Of a stretch of 64,000 nucleotides of DNA, positions 50,552 to 62,471 are shown one piece after another. Origin of the DNA: Dirofilaria immitis (Eukaryota > Nematoda > Chromadorea > Rhabditida > Onchocercidae); assembly GCA_024305405.1 (NCBI GenBank), contig JAKNDB010000076.1, forward strand, positions 1,174,501-1,238,500, in the 5' to 3' direction. The position numbers and the translations under genes are program-made. Under the pieces are notes generated by a model that worked only from the letters and a program-made list of their open reading frames with translations, searched no databases and was not told the DNA's origin. Numbering within the stretch: position 1 is the stretch's first letter; every line of letters starts with the position of its first letter.

Positions 50552-53395
50552 TCAACTACGATCAATGATCAGTGATGCTGCAAAATCATAAATTTGTTGA
50601 TTAGCCTTTTCCAACGCTGCTATTTTTGCTTTCAAGAGTTCTGTTTTTGAATCTGAGCTATTTCCATTTTCCGCTGATTGTACGTCTTGGTTAATGCACT
50701 TAATCTGTGGTTCATTGTCGGTTGGAGCATTAGCTTGGATCTGAAGAAAGTTTGGCTTAGAAATCTAATTTTTTTCGGTTCCATGTAATCTGCTTACGCC
50801 AGGCCTCTTTGTAGCTGGTTACCTGTCAGTTATTATCTGCTCTTTCTAACACGCGTTTCTTTTGAAGCCATAAAATTCATAAAGAAATAAATTGCAATAA
50901 ATGGAGTTAAAAATCAATTCTATTACGCATAAGTAAAGATATAAAAAATTACATTATGCGTGAAATGCTTACTTCTATTTTAACGTAATCAGATATGATC
51001 CTGTCCAGATTTGCAATACAAAACTCGTCCTGGAAAAAAATTAAGATACTTATATGACATCAGGGTTCATCTTAGGTCAGCTATCTTTAACTCAGCTCAT
51101 TACTAAAAATAATGAGTAAAATCTCAGCTTTCAAAGTATTTTTGAAGCTAAGAAATAAGTCGAAAACAATAATACTTTTTCACTCAACATTCCATCCTGC
51201 AGTAATACAGATACAGGTAATTTCCTTTCTTTTTGGCGCTTGAGATTAGAGACTGGAAGTATTTGCTTCTTGTCATTTTCTTCTATAGTTTCCCATCGAG
51301 TAATGAATTTCAACTTGCAAATGGGCCCTCAAAAATATACGTAAAAGATTCACAGTGAAAATTTGGTTTAATATTTCGTAGAACATACCTTTTAGAGATG
51401 AAGTTTTCAAACATTGCCGACTCGAAGTATCCCAAATCATATAAACACCGCAGATATCACCGGACGCCAGCAAAGAGCCGTCATGATTTACATCTAGCCA
51501 CGCCAATTCTGCGGAGTGACCGTTGAATAATGACAATTTTTCGACGCTTTCTGCTCCGATTGCAACCGATACTTCTGTTTTGTTCTTGAAGACCAAAATA
51601 ATTTTTCTGGTTTTTTTTTTTTTTTAAATCCTAAATCAATTTCTTGTACTAACATACCAATGCATAAAGATTTAATTGCACTAAGGATCCATCAATTGTC
51701 CCCAAAAATAATCGACACTCGGCGGGATCAATTGCACAAGTTGATAAGGCCATATCACATGAAATCTAAAGCAGTTAAATTAATTTAGTAATTATATGCT
51801 GTCGAAAATAATCCACATAGTGAAAAATGACAGAGCACAGATGAAGAATGCAAAGGATGGTTCTTAAAAATTGAATTATGAAGTACAAAATTAAAATGGT
51901 AGTAATAAATATATTTATTTAAAAATAAGGAAATGCAAATGTATGAAAGTAACACAAGTTAAAGAAATACGAGTACAAGTTTTATTTTTGACTCAACCTT
52001 TAACAAACAGATGTTGGCTGTGACTGAATGAAATGCAGCAGTATGGTCTTTGGAGCTGGATAAGATACGAATGTTATTATGATGTGTTACCGAAATACTA
52101 CTAACGGATAAAGAATGTGGTCGCCATTGACGGAATGGAATAGCATGTTCTGAAGTTGGATCTACTGACATCAACCTGAAACTACAGCAGTGGGTAAAAA
52201 CCTAACAGTCAACAATTTCATATCTTGGAGTTCTACATGTCCTCCTTTTTATCTTACGATTATTTGTTTAGTAATATGTCAATTCTGCCGACATGCAACT
52301 AAGAGAGGTGAAAAATGATATAAAATAGAGAATAACAGCCTAAGGGAAAAATAAACACTAACAGTCTATTTCATTACGATTTCTTTTAAAAATGTAAATA
52401 ATTAAGAAGGAGGTATTCAAAAATATCTCAACAAATGCAGAAAATATGAAGATTATCTTTGTTCATTTTTAAAGATTTGTAGAAAAATTCATTTGCATCA
52501 GTGAAACTTACTCAGCAACAATAAACACACATAAGCTGCCATCCTCCGTTCCAGATACCAAAAGTGATCCATCGGAACTAAGCAGTAAACCAGATATTGA
52601 TCGATAATGACCGTTAATTATAGCAATAAGTTCGCCTGTAGCAATCTGTAACTTGAGCAACAGAAAATAGCAAAATTTGCATTAAATGGCCAGGAATAAG
52701 TGCAATCAACTTACAATCCAGATATATATTTGATTGTTGATTGCGGCAAATAGTATACTATCATCTGGCGTTACGGCTAAATAACGCACTGGTTTGGGTA
52801 ACACATTCTTGATGTGCAGGCGTTTACTGTTATCTATGGAAAGGAGATGCAACAACGGTTTGTCTTTGGTTACTACAATAAACCGGTTGTTACCAAGCAC
52901 TTCAACAGATCCTGAAACCGTTTGCCCGCATACAAATAATGAACTTTATGTGTTTCAGTTTCTAATTTTCTCTTTTGATGGAAAAGTTTAAAACCTGTTA
53001 CAGCTCCCTGTAATTCACTTCCTTTATAAGACCAACGTGAAACACCTGTCTTTGGGTTAATTAGCATTGTTGCATATGGGTCGCTCGTTTCACTCGCTAT
53101 CAGTAAACTCTGGAAACATTAATATTCTATGGAAACTGCGAATTTCTTCATAGCATGGATTATGTGTCACATATTCAAATTTTACTTTTAATTCCACGTC
53201 AATAAGAAAATCTTTCAAGGATGATGTCCGTATCTTGCAATATACTAATTACAGTAAGCCTAAGCAAATTTTTAGTTGAAAGTCAATTTTGTGACTTAAA
53301 AAAATAAAGAAAAACAAAAGTACCTCGGCCTCGTCCTCCATTGCATATAAAACATTCAATGCCCACTGCCTCACTTCTCGATTTTCTGGCCCCAT
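50552..53395 (-). CDS. wdr-18: WD40 protein WDR18/IPI3, ribosome biogenesis
   Basis: WDR18 (yeast Ipi3) works with PELP1 and TEX10 in the rixosome for ITS2 processing and 60S maturation in the nucleolus. Ten exons: 53324-53395, 52995-53109, 52715-52911, 52512-52645, 51998-52175, 51658-51765, 51389-51584, 51176-51327, 50973-51029 and 50552-50740. All splice phases agree, giving 465 residues with no frame break, slightly longer than the human protein (about 430). WD-type repeats are seen as YLAVTPDDSILFAAINNQIY, GLLLSSDGSLLVSGTEDGSL, ISVTHHNNIRILSSSKDHTA and LAWLDVNHDGSLLASGDICG followed by MIWDTSSRQCLKTSSLKGP, which matches the WDR18 repeat before its C-terminal part. The C-terminal helix (ELLKAKIAALEKANQQIYDF) matches the family's terminal coiled segment. 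The start ATG at 53395 is the only in-frame one before NREVRQWALNVLYAM. Confidence 0.85.
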
Positions 53396-53585
53396 CCCAT
53401 TCTAACTCCGTCTCATATGTCACTACAACTGCGTCGCAATGAAAACATTGTTCTCACGTTTTCTGGGAGTATTTCATTAATGCGACATATCTTAGTATAA
53501 ATAAGTTTATGTCTTTGTGTCGCATTTTAAGGTTCGGGGTTATTTTATGATTTAAATGCAAGTAAGTTAATTAAATCCTTTCGGA
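53396..53585. promoter_or_regulatory. Probable bidirectional promoter between WDR18 and a small gene
   Basis: Only 190 bp separate the WDR18 start (minus) from a candidate ATG at 53586 (plus). The segment must hold the WDR18 promoter. No TATA-like or initiator element can be assigned with confidence. Confidence 0.35.
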
Positions 53586-54090
53586 ATGGAAGACGTTGAT
53601 TTTAAAAATGCTGTGGTTAGGTCAGAGTGGAAGGATATGCGAAGAGTAGGAGACAGGAAATATGTGAACCTATTAGGTAGGAATGCTTGCCCAAAAATCT
53701 ATTTTTTTGTTTAACCTTTATGTAATTGTTGTTACCATATAAAAGAGGAAGAATTATCGCGGTCTAAAGTCCCACCGATTATTTCAGATTTTTAAGAATT
53801 AAAAATATGATTCAGATTATATTGGAATTGTTTTGTACAATAAATATTGTGCTGGTTTCGAAAGGTGCGCAATGATAGTTAGTTATCGCGAATAAAAAAA
53901 TGTAGCGCATATATCTTTTAAGCATGGTAAAAGGCTGGACAGAAGAGGATTCCGAGATCTTTCAACTATAAGCAATTAGATTTCTGAAATTCTTGAAATC
54001 TCATACTTTTAAACGTACTTCCCTATTTCCAAAGGAAAAATACGACGTGAGTTATTAGGAAAGAACGGTAACTGGTTATCAACTCAATAA
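53586..54090 (+). CDS. Possible small two-exon gene, 48 residues, unknown
   Basis: Exon 1 (53586-53676) encodes MEDVDFKNAVVRSEWKDMRR and ends at a TTAG/GTAGG donor. A second exon beginning at 54035 after TTTCCAAAG joins in phase and reads IRRELLGKNGNWLSTQ to a stop at 54088-54090. The product is small, charged and basic near its end, with no signal peptide or membrane segment. It is divergent from WDR18 and lies 380 bp before MRPS33. I do not recognise it. The acceptor is weak, and exon 1 could instead be a 5' exon spliced to something further downstream. A second nearby ATG frame at 54141 was not joined to it convincingly. Confidence 0.3.
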
Positions 54091-54470
54091 AATTACTTTG
54101 CATACTTGAAAACATATCGCTTCATATAGTTTCATGAATAATGGCGATGAGAACTAAAACGTTGGCAACGCGAACAAGCCACGAATTGTCTTTGTCAAAA
54201 ACCGGTAATTTTACGAACATCATGCTTTATGAATTCGTTCGGCTTAATGATCTTTATCAATTTGATATTTCATTTTTAAAAGATAATTCGAATTTCTACG
54301 TGTTCATAGTGATTAGAAATAGCGTTTCTCAAACAAAATGTTGCTTATACTATGCAAAACTAAGTTCCAATATTCTCTGCATTTCTGCACTATTAGAAAA
54401 GCCATGAAATTTGAGAAAATATTCATATCTACCGTCATATGAAAATTTCATAGGGCCTGCGGTGAAAACC

Positions 54471-55425
54471 ATGCTGTCACGTATCAATTTGATTGCTCGG
54501 GGAATCAACTGTGAAACAGAATATGGAAGGCATATGAATGATTTGTCCAGACGTATTTTCAGTGAACCACAACGAACAACCGAATCTAAGAATCTGAAAA
54601 TTGTAAGAATTATGTCAGAAGAACCTTTGGAACAACAATCATTCAAAGCAGTTAGGTCTTTTGCTTAATGAATATTTTGTACTTCCATCGAGATGTCCTT
54701 ATGAAAAAATTTGTTAAATTTTTTCCAGCAATTTCGTGTTCCTCATTGCTTTAGTTATTTTTATGAGATCTTAGTCCTAGTTATCACTATTAGTTACTGT
54801 TTAAGAATAATCAAGTATGATCTACTAAATCTTATTGTAGGCATCAATGTTGCTATTTACTTTCCAATATACCTACAAAATTTGTTTTTTATTCACAATA
54901 GTAAAAGATATTCGCAGTAATGCTTATTAAAAAAATAAATCCTTCTAAGGACGCATTTCTAAGTGCAATAAATTCTGAAACTTTTAAATAAAATCGAGTA
55001 AAAATTGACCAGGAAGGAATTTTTTTAATTCAGGTTGATTATTATCCTAATCAACCGATGTTCCACTATCTGACGAAAATGTTGCGGTTCCACGGTCTTC
55101 ATTTTGATGAACATGTTGTATGGAGAGAAGTGCAGGTAGATGTTACAATATTTTATATTTCGTAAAATTTTAAAATTAGGCGGCGCTGAATTGAGTTTGA
55201 TAAAAGCAAATGCCTGTGCTCAACGTTTAATTTTCTTTATTGTGGAGGAAAATCCTTATTTTTGCTATTGTCAAAGTTTGTAATTTATTTGTCATCATTC
55301 GACAAAGTTTTGAAGAAGTGGAGTTTTGTGTATTTCAGAATCGACTGAAGTTAGCACGTGGAAAAATGCTTTATCCTCCAATTGGACAAGGTAAAAGAGC
55401 TCAGCTTAGGAGCGAAAAGAAATAA
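54471..55425 (+). CDS. mrps-33: Mitochondrial small-subunit ribosomal protein mS33 (MRPS33)
   Basis: MRPS33 is a metazoan- and fungal-specific protein of the mitochondrial 28S subunit head. Three exons (54471-54650, 55034-55135, 55339-55425) give 122 residues, against about 106 in human. The order of matched segments is HMNDLSRRIFSEP (human has MSRLSARLFGE), then ESKNLKIVRIMSEEPL, then VDYYPNQPMFHYLTKMLRFH followed by GLHFDEH (human WYPNH..Y..LM..LRFLGLYRDEH), and a Lys/Arg-rich tail ending RAQLRSEKK. The start at 54471 was chosen because the frame upstream lacks another ATG up to the preceding acceptor. All splice phases are zero and no frame break is present. Together with mL19 and the mitochondrial IleRS it is one of three mitochondrial translation genes in the window. 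Confidence 0.85.
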
Positions 55426-56333
55426 AATTTGATAAAAGCAAAGACTTCAAATACATCTTGCAGTTCATCTTCGTGATCATCGGCGTGATAAAATTCCTTC
55501 GATTTTCTTCAGTTTAAAAATTATACGTTCCAGTAAACGCTTCTGTTATTTTATTAATTCATATTGTAATAATAGTTAATTTTTTAGTTTGTATTGCCGT
55601 ATTTTTTTAGAAATGCTCTAGATTACTTTACTTTTGTTAGTAATATGTTATAAATCAAAAAGAGAAAAATTGGCAATTAGAAAATAAAAAATCGCAGAAC
55701 ACCATTAACATTTAACATAATTTTTTCAAGCATTTAATGTCTTAGAATTTAATGTTACTAAAGCACTCTGCTGAATGAAATTCAATTGATTGAAGCTCAC
55801 CCATATCGTCGACTTCTTTTAGATAAGTAGGAAGGATTTACTCTAAGATGATTAGCGATTTGTTTGAGAAAGGAATCAAATATAAAAAAAAAAAAAGAAA
55901 CTAGAAAGCGGGATAATCACAACGATGTAATTTTTTCTTAAATGACATTTTTTGGTGTTGATATTAGAAATAAAATTGTTAGGACTGTTGTATGTTGTCT
56001 TGTTTGTGGTGTTGTTCAAATCCAGTACAGTACAATTAATTGTATTTATTCGTTTAAGCTGGGTACTCGACAGTACCTTGACGTTCCAGATGAAGCTAAA
56101 GCAGTCTTCATAAATTCAATATCTACAGCTTCAAACATTAAGCTGGCTTTTGCTTGTGTTGGTAACATTATTATTTATATAGCTTCAATCTAGGCTCAAT
56201 AATAATACTAATATAACTTTTGTTGATGTAATTCATCGTGTCCCTTGACACTTGTCATGAAAAATTGATTTTCGAAATATGTCAGTTGCAGTTCGTAAGT
56301 AATGTAGTTTAATGTCACCAAAATGACTTATAG
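55426..56333. other. Intergenic region with one doubtful small open frame
   Basis: About 0.9 kb. An 83-codon plus-strand frame at 55942-56193 is hydrophobic at both ends and could be a small membrane protein (YLDVPDEAKAVFINSISTAS in the middle), but its start is unsupported and such lengths arise by chance in this composition. TTATAG at 56328-56333, directly before the next gene's ATG, looks like a trans-splice acceptor. Confidence 0.35.
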
Positions 56334-56889
56334 ATGAATGTTGATGAATCATCTGCAAGCGCGATCTCAGCGGGACAATTATATCACGAGAAACAACAAA
56401 TGCAATTGTGTCTGATGCATACATTGAATACGTTGTTGCAAAGAAGTGAATTTAAAAAAGTTGATTTGGATTGCATCGCAGAAAATTTACATAGTTCTCG
56501 CTGGTTCAATCGACATCGTTCAATGTTTGGTTTAGGTAATTACGATATTAACGTATTGATCGCAGCATTGGAAACAAAAATTTAATGTTGAATTGGTTTG
56601 ATTCGCGACGTTCTACCGCTTGTTTGGATTTTTCGAAGATTTTCGGTTTCATATTCAATACCACATCGCGTGGTTTAATACCGTTCTGGACAGGACATCA
56701 TTGGTTTACTGTAAGGCAAATAGGTGTTGCCGGATTTTTAATTTCGATTCGAAATTGAACGAACCAATGCCAATTAATGATTTCGTTGCATTTTCGGATT
56801 CACTATTAGCAAAGGGAGCTCAGTTAATGGTTGTTGTTGAACCTCAAAATGCTAAAAGTTATTTATTGAATAGTAAATGTTTGGTTTGA
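56334..56889 (+). CDS. Josephin-domain deubiquitinase (JOSD1/2 type), two frameshifts
   Basis: Josephin proteins are cysteine proteases that cleave ubiquitin chains. The gene is intronless. The N-terminal part reads LYHEKQQMQLCLMHTLNTLL, containing the conserved Gln and the catalytic Cys, then HSSRWFNRHRSMFGLGNYDI, typical of the JOSD1/JOSD2 branch. The catalytic His lies in GHHWFTVRQIG and the third catalytic position in NFDSKL. The end reads AKGAQLMVVVEPQNAKSYLL and stops at 56887-56889, giving about 185 residues, the usual size for JOSD proteins. The frame breaks twice by one base: in an A run at 56576-56580 and a T run at 56735-56739. Each break is followed directly by the expected next family motif in another frame, so both look like lost bases. 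The start is supported by an acceptor-like TTATAG immediately upstream. Ataxin-3 is less likely because no ubiquitin-interacting motifs follow. Confidence 0.88.
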
Positions 56890-58026
56890 CTTGTGGATTA
56901 ATTATTGGTGATTACTGATGTGGTTAATAACCAAGTCACTATTACCTTTGGAAAAGAAAATTTGATTTGTTTCAGGACCTTGCAAAATCATCATATTGGA
57001 TTGAAAAATGAGATTTAATTGCTAAGATCGCTTAATTATGCGTTAGGATAATCAAAAAAAAAAGCGCTGATGAAATGAAAATTTATGGTATTCGCAACAG
57101 ATGCTTTATATTATGATTTTGAAGAATATTATAGATCTTTTCAGAGTGGTGGGGAGCGAAGAAATAAAATTTAAAGATTTATGCAGTGCGAATTTTTGAA
57201 GTTCTAATGGTACAACGGACTTCTATTTAAGCAATATCTTTTCAAGTTCTTGATTAAAAGAAATGATATTTCTATTATGCACCAATTATATACGTAATGA
57301 TTTTCTGCAAAATATTTATGTTACCTATGGTTTTTCATATTTCGTCATATTTCCCATAAAGTGATTTTTTGTTGTATTGACAATGTTGCGGATTATGACA
57401 GTAAGTATTATTCATATGCAATAGTACGACATAATTCATGACGAAACATGGAAGTTGTAATCAACGGATTTCTCCAAACTTTCATTTTTATAACACTTAG
57501 AGCCTTAAGCCTGATAACTTCTTTTCCCTCTATATTTGAATGCTTTCTGATTTTTTCGATGTATATGTCTTAAGGAATAGCTGTTTAGTAGCCATTTAGA
57601 TTGGTTATTTGAGTACTACTTGCTATCTTGAACATGGAAAAGACTCCCTTTTTTTTATATATAGAAAAATATAAAACTTTTTAAGACCACAGAGTACATA
57701 ATTCTCGTCCTCATAATACCGGCAGTAAAAAAATTGAAAAGCTTCTATTAAATGATTATGATATCGAATCGACAATATCTTCTGTCATTGAGTTCACTAG
57801 TCATATTAATGCAAAATTATCCTTTTGTAACTACTGTAAATGTTTCCATAGACCATTAATATATGAGAAACAACTTTTCGTAGTGATGGTACTTCGGCAA
57901 CGTGCTAGATTTTTCTTGTTTTCAGTTACATTTGTTAATTATATTTTTGCTATCAAAAAGTAAGCCTGGATTTAAACATGCAGATGAATAAATTAAGGCA
58001 TATTTGTTCGATGAATCGTCAATAAA
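56890..58026. other. Intergenic AT-rich DNA
   Basis: About 1.1 kb between the Josephin gene and the TRC8-like gene, same strand. It presumably holds the 3' untranslated region of the first and the promoter or trans-splice site of the second. Nothing else was recognised. Confidence 0.4.
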
Positions 58027-61000
58027 ATGGATATTGGTGAAGCAATGGAAATATTCAATGTTCGTGCTCGAACAATATTTCTACGTTGTGTGGAAGTTGC
58101 TTTAAGATTACCAGGCCTTTTGCTATTTGAGCTTTGGTGGCGTAATCGAGACATACATTTTAATTCTGATATATTTAAAGAATCATTTTCTTCATATCTG
58201 GAAATGGACCAAATTATTGAATTTATCCAAACAAGAAATTTTGATCAAACTGGGGCGCAAATATTGAGTTACGCAGGTAAGCATGAGTCCAAATCCTAGC
58301 TATCAATCTGAGTGCTCCAATTTTATCCCTTTCGTATCATTGTTCTTGATTGATTTGACTTTATGCGCTGCATGATTTGCCTGAATCCTTCTCAAATTAA
58401 TTTGCTAATCGATATCAAAGCATGTTTTAAGAAAATATTTCATTTCTTTTACCAGTCAAATTTCACTGATTTCAGTTGTGCTTATGTCACTTATGTTTTT
58501 CCTTTTACCTCTATACAAACTTGTGCAAGTTTATTTCCACATATTTTCATTATTGCTATTTTCTGTATCACATTATCTATCAGCTCGATATGTTCAGCTA
58601 GAGCAGAATGGAGATCCGGATTTGAAATTGGATGATTTCATTAAATTAGAACGACATGGATTTCATATTTTAGCTCAGGTATATTGCTTGTGTTTTATTT
58701 ATTAATTAAAAGGATAGTACTTCTTTTCCCTAATATCTGTACTGTATAAGACGATATTCGATTACTTACGAAAAATTGTTTATTAAATACCTGTTAACTT
58801 TCAAAGATTAATACTTTTCAGTTGGTGCTCTGTATAGTACAGAGTTGTATTCTAAACTTGGAAAGCGATGTTGCACGAGTTACACTTGCAGTTTTTCTGA
58901 TACCAATAATTGCTCGAATGTGTGCAGTACCTATAAATCGCCTAATTATTGCTCACAATGTGTCTTGTTCCTTGGCAGTACTGGTGATTTGCGTATATGT
59001 TTTAAACAAAACTCCAACTCTGCTGTTGTCTATACATCATTCTGTGCGATATCTTAAAACTATCATAGTTCTTCGAGGTGTTGGAGGAGGTAAGTATTTA
59101 TTATTTATTTTTAAATGTTCTTTTTCAAAACTTAGATTTTCAAATTACAAATGAGAAGCATGTCATTATGTTCAAATTAAAAGATTGAATTTTGTGTAAT
59201 TAGTTCTTGAATATGTGTTTCATCAAAATCATTGCCTCAATAGTGCTTTGCATGCTTGCAAATTTTTGTACAGTTGCGATATTTTTCAGTTATTATCGAT
59301 TGACTAGTCAATAATCGATGACCGTTACTTCCTCTCTCTGAACTCATTTTATCCATTTTTCTTCATGAGAAAAGCAGGATGTAGCCCCTATTTCTTTTTT
59401 AATGCACGATTATGTTTGGGATCAAGCAAAAGCATTAAACTCAGTGGCAGTTTGCCATTGTTAATGATATCATTACAAAAATTTAATAAATTTATTAAAA
59501 ATTTAAGGCAGAAGGATTTGTAGGTGCTGCCATTTTGTGGCATCGTCTGCGGCTCGCGGAAATATTAATCTCAGCATGGTTAACAATGTTTTTTGCCCGA
59601 GTTTATGTACATTTAGCAGGAAAAGGAAGAGGATTTGATGAAATTGGTGCAATATTCTTGGCATCGGTAGCAGAAAGTACGAACACACCACTGTCGTTGT
59701 TAGCATTGGCATTGACTGTGAGCTGTTTTTGTAAACAAATTTTGACCATCGCAGAATGTATTGTTGGTGGACAGCGAGGTCATAGACATGTTCTAGCCAA
59801 TGGTGGTTATACCGGAGCACTAACACTTGCACTGCTCTGTGCACAAACAGGTCTTCTCGGTATGCGAACTGAACAGAAAGCTTTTTTACTTGGTCTAGTC
59901 TTTTTCATTGGTGAGTACTTCGTTCATTATGGTTATTACATCCATTTTTGCACTCTTTTTTTTCACTGACATTAAAATGACTTGTAAAAGTCGTCTCTAT
60001 CTGAGGCGACTTTCATTTTTTTCATATCCATATTTTGGTTACAAAAAGATTTAATAAGCCGAGTTTGAAGTAATATTCTCCCGAAATTGAAGTCTGATGT
60101 TGAAGATGGCTGAGATTAAAGATCATGCGTAATTGATAGCTGAACGATAATTTTTCCTAAAGTCTTTGATTTCCTGAATTTTGCTGAACTAAGCTTAAGA
60201 TATTATGTTAGTTATCTGTTTTATTCAGTTGTGTCCGCCTTGCTACAGTCATTATGCGAAATTCTTGAACCGCAGCTACATGCGATGGCTGCAAATAGAT
60301 TGACAAGTCGAGATCAACATATGCGATGTGTTTTTCTGGCTGTTATTGTAATTTTGACATCGCTTTGTACTTCTGCTGCTATTATCCAATTCCTGCCGAT
60401 TGACTTTTGGTTAATTAGTTCGAAATTTTTATTTGATTTCTTCGAACCTGTTGTTTTCTTGCTGTGCCTGTCAATTCCTTAACAGAACTGACTTATTTTT
60501 CAGGTGTCTAATAATAGTTTCAAATTGCTTGCTGACGGCAGTGCACACATTATCGGCTGCTATCGTTTATGGCATATATATGTTAGAAACAGATTCCATT
60601 GATGCATGTGGACGAGATGATTATGTTGTATTCATATGCAAAATGATTACATGTGGCATCGAAGTATTACTCTCACTGAATGTTGTTTGCTATGGTATCT
60701 TAACATCCTTAAACGGTGAGCTCATTCTAAAGTGAAATGAATTTGATTCTTAATAAAGCAGATGCGACTGAATTTTAACTTCTCTAACCTGAGTTTTTCT
60801 AGATTTTCATGTTAAAGTAATGTATAATGTTTAAAGCATTTTATGCAAAAATTCGCAGAAGATTTTTAAAAGATTTAATGAACGTTGAAAGATATTGTTT
60901 TGCAGGTCACTGGACGTTGACTAGTCTGGCGATTCTGGTATTCTATCTCTATTTTAGTGTTTGGAGGCGACTGCAAGCTGGAATTGTTAACGTTCAGTCA

Positions 61001-61588
61001 TGGCGTGCAGCGTATTCAAGCTTATCACGACTGCCTTGCGTATCCAAAGCAATGTTGCAGAAAAGAAATGTTGTATGCGCGATATGTTTGTCTGACATGG
61101 TGGAAGATGCACGCATGACACCTTGCAAGCATTTTTTTCATAGTGCCTGCTTAAGAAAATGGCTCTGCATTAAACAGGTTATTGCGTAACAATTCGTTAA
61201 TAAATGTTGTTTGCATAACCAATATTTTATTTTTATTCTTCCTAAAAATCGTGCATATAATTATTAATGTTTGGTGTTGGAGATATTTTTAGGATTATTA
61301 TTATTTACATTTATATTGAGATGATTTATTTTTCTGAATGAGCTAAATTTATTTGTAGGCTTTGCTAAAATTTTGTTTATACTACATTAATGAAAGCTCA
61401 TCTTTAATTCATTTCAGATATGCCCTCTGTGTTATTCAGATCTTAGTAAATGTCAGATTCCTGAAACACTTGAAGAATTATTTCCGGAAGCGAGTAGCAG
61501 AATAGATACATCAGCAGACATAGAAAATGGTAGTACAGATTCATCTGGTGCTGAAAATTCTTCTGAAGATGATGAATATTTTCCTTAG
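58027..61588 (+). CDS. TRC8/RNF139-like multi-pass RING E3 ubiquitin ligase
   Basis: TRC8-family proteins are ER membrane E3 ligases with many transmembrane helices and a C-terminal RING-H2 domain, acting in ER-associated degradation and sterol control. Exons: 58027-58276, 58476-58678, 58822-59089, 59512-59910, about 60229-60417, 60504-60715, 60906-61177 and 61418-61588, some 655 residues (human RNF139 has 664). The N-terminus (FLRCVEVALRLPGLLLFELW) and repeated hydrophobic spans fit the family. The RING reads VVCAICLSDMVEDARMTPCK, HFFHSACLRKW and ICPLCY, giving a C3H2C3 ligand set that parallels the TRC8 RING with its CLRKW signature. An acidic Ser-rich tail ends EDDEYFP. Phases agree everywhere except between the fifth and sixth exons, where the natural donor at 60417 leaves the frame off by one. 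RNF145 is the alternative subfamily. Confidence 0.85.
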
Positions 61589-62471
61589 GAGAACTAAGTG
61601 GTTCAGATATATACTGTTAGTTAAAAATATTTACGGCATCTAACGATGTTCAAGAATGCTCAGTGACACTATTTGATCCGTTTCGAAATTGCTTGTCACT
61701 AATATTTTTAACATTATCTTACATATTCTTCCAGAATGCTATATTTGCACTGCTTGTTTGTTAACTGCTATGTTCTTATTTTGATCAAATACAAAGCAGA
61801 GTGCTAATTTTTATAAACAAATATAAATGAAGGCTATAATTAGAAATTGCTTATCTATCCCTGTGAAATTTTATAATTTTTTTTGCTTATGAGATTTAGC
61901 CATGTTTATAGTTTAGAGCTGTGTTAAGATTCAGTGCGCTAGTTTTTTCCTTTACGACATTTATTAATTGAAAATTTTTCGTGGTTGTGAACTTAGAGTA
62001 TACGTTTTCATAATTTTGTATTTATTTTCGAATTGCATTTTAATTTATGCTGTTTTCAACAATTTTGTGTTTGATATCGGGAACCATATTATGCGCTTAA
62101 ATTTTGCATAAGATGATAAGTTTTCGCATTTTGGTGCAGTGTATATGATCTGTCTTGATGTATTGCTAAATTTCCTTAGGAGTAATTGTTAACCAATAGC
62201 TTCTACATAAAATTGCACATTATTTCAACCTTTATTGTTATTTGGGGACATTTTAATTTGCTTAACAAAAACTGGGATGTATTTAAATTCAATGATCGTC
62301 TGGTTAATACCCGAATGACTTCAGGAAAATCAAGAACAGCAGGATTGCAGTATTATTTCTTATTGTTCTGTATGAAGGAAGTATTAGTGGCTTAAAGGAT
62401 CAAGAAACTAAGTTATGATCTAAGATCTCGCAATGCAATATAATATCAAGATACTACTTCTGGGATTCAGG
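61589..62471. other. Intergenic region between the TRC8-like gene and mL19
   Basis: About 0.9 kb of T-rich sequence, mostly 3' untranslated region of the TRC8-like gene. ATTCAG at 62465-62470, next to the proposed mL19 ATG, could be a trans-splice acceptor. Confidence 0.4.

Noticed and set aside
55942..56193. 83-codon hydrophobic frame before the Josephin gene
   Set aside because: Possible small membrane protein, but no supporting splice, start context or similarity; kept only as a note in the intergenic entry.
56334..56889. Ataxin-3 rather than JOSD1/2
   Set aside because: The product ends shortly after the Josephin domain, without ubiquitin-interacting motifs or a polyglutamine tract.
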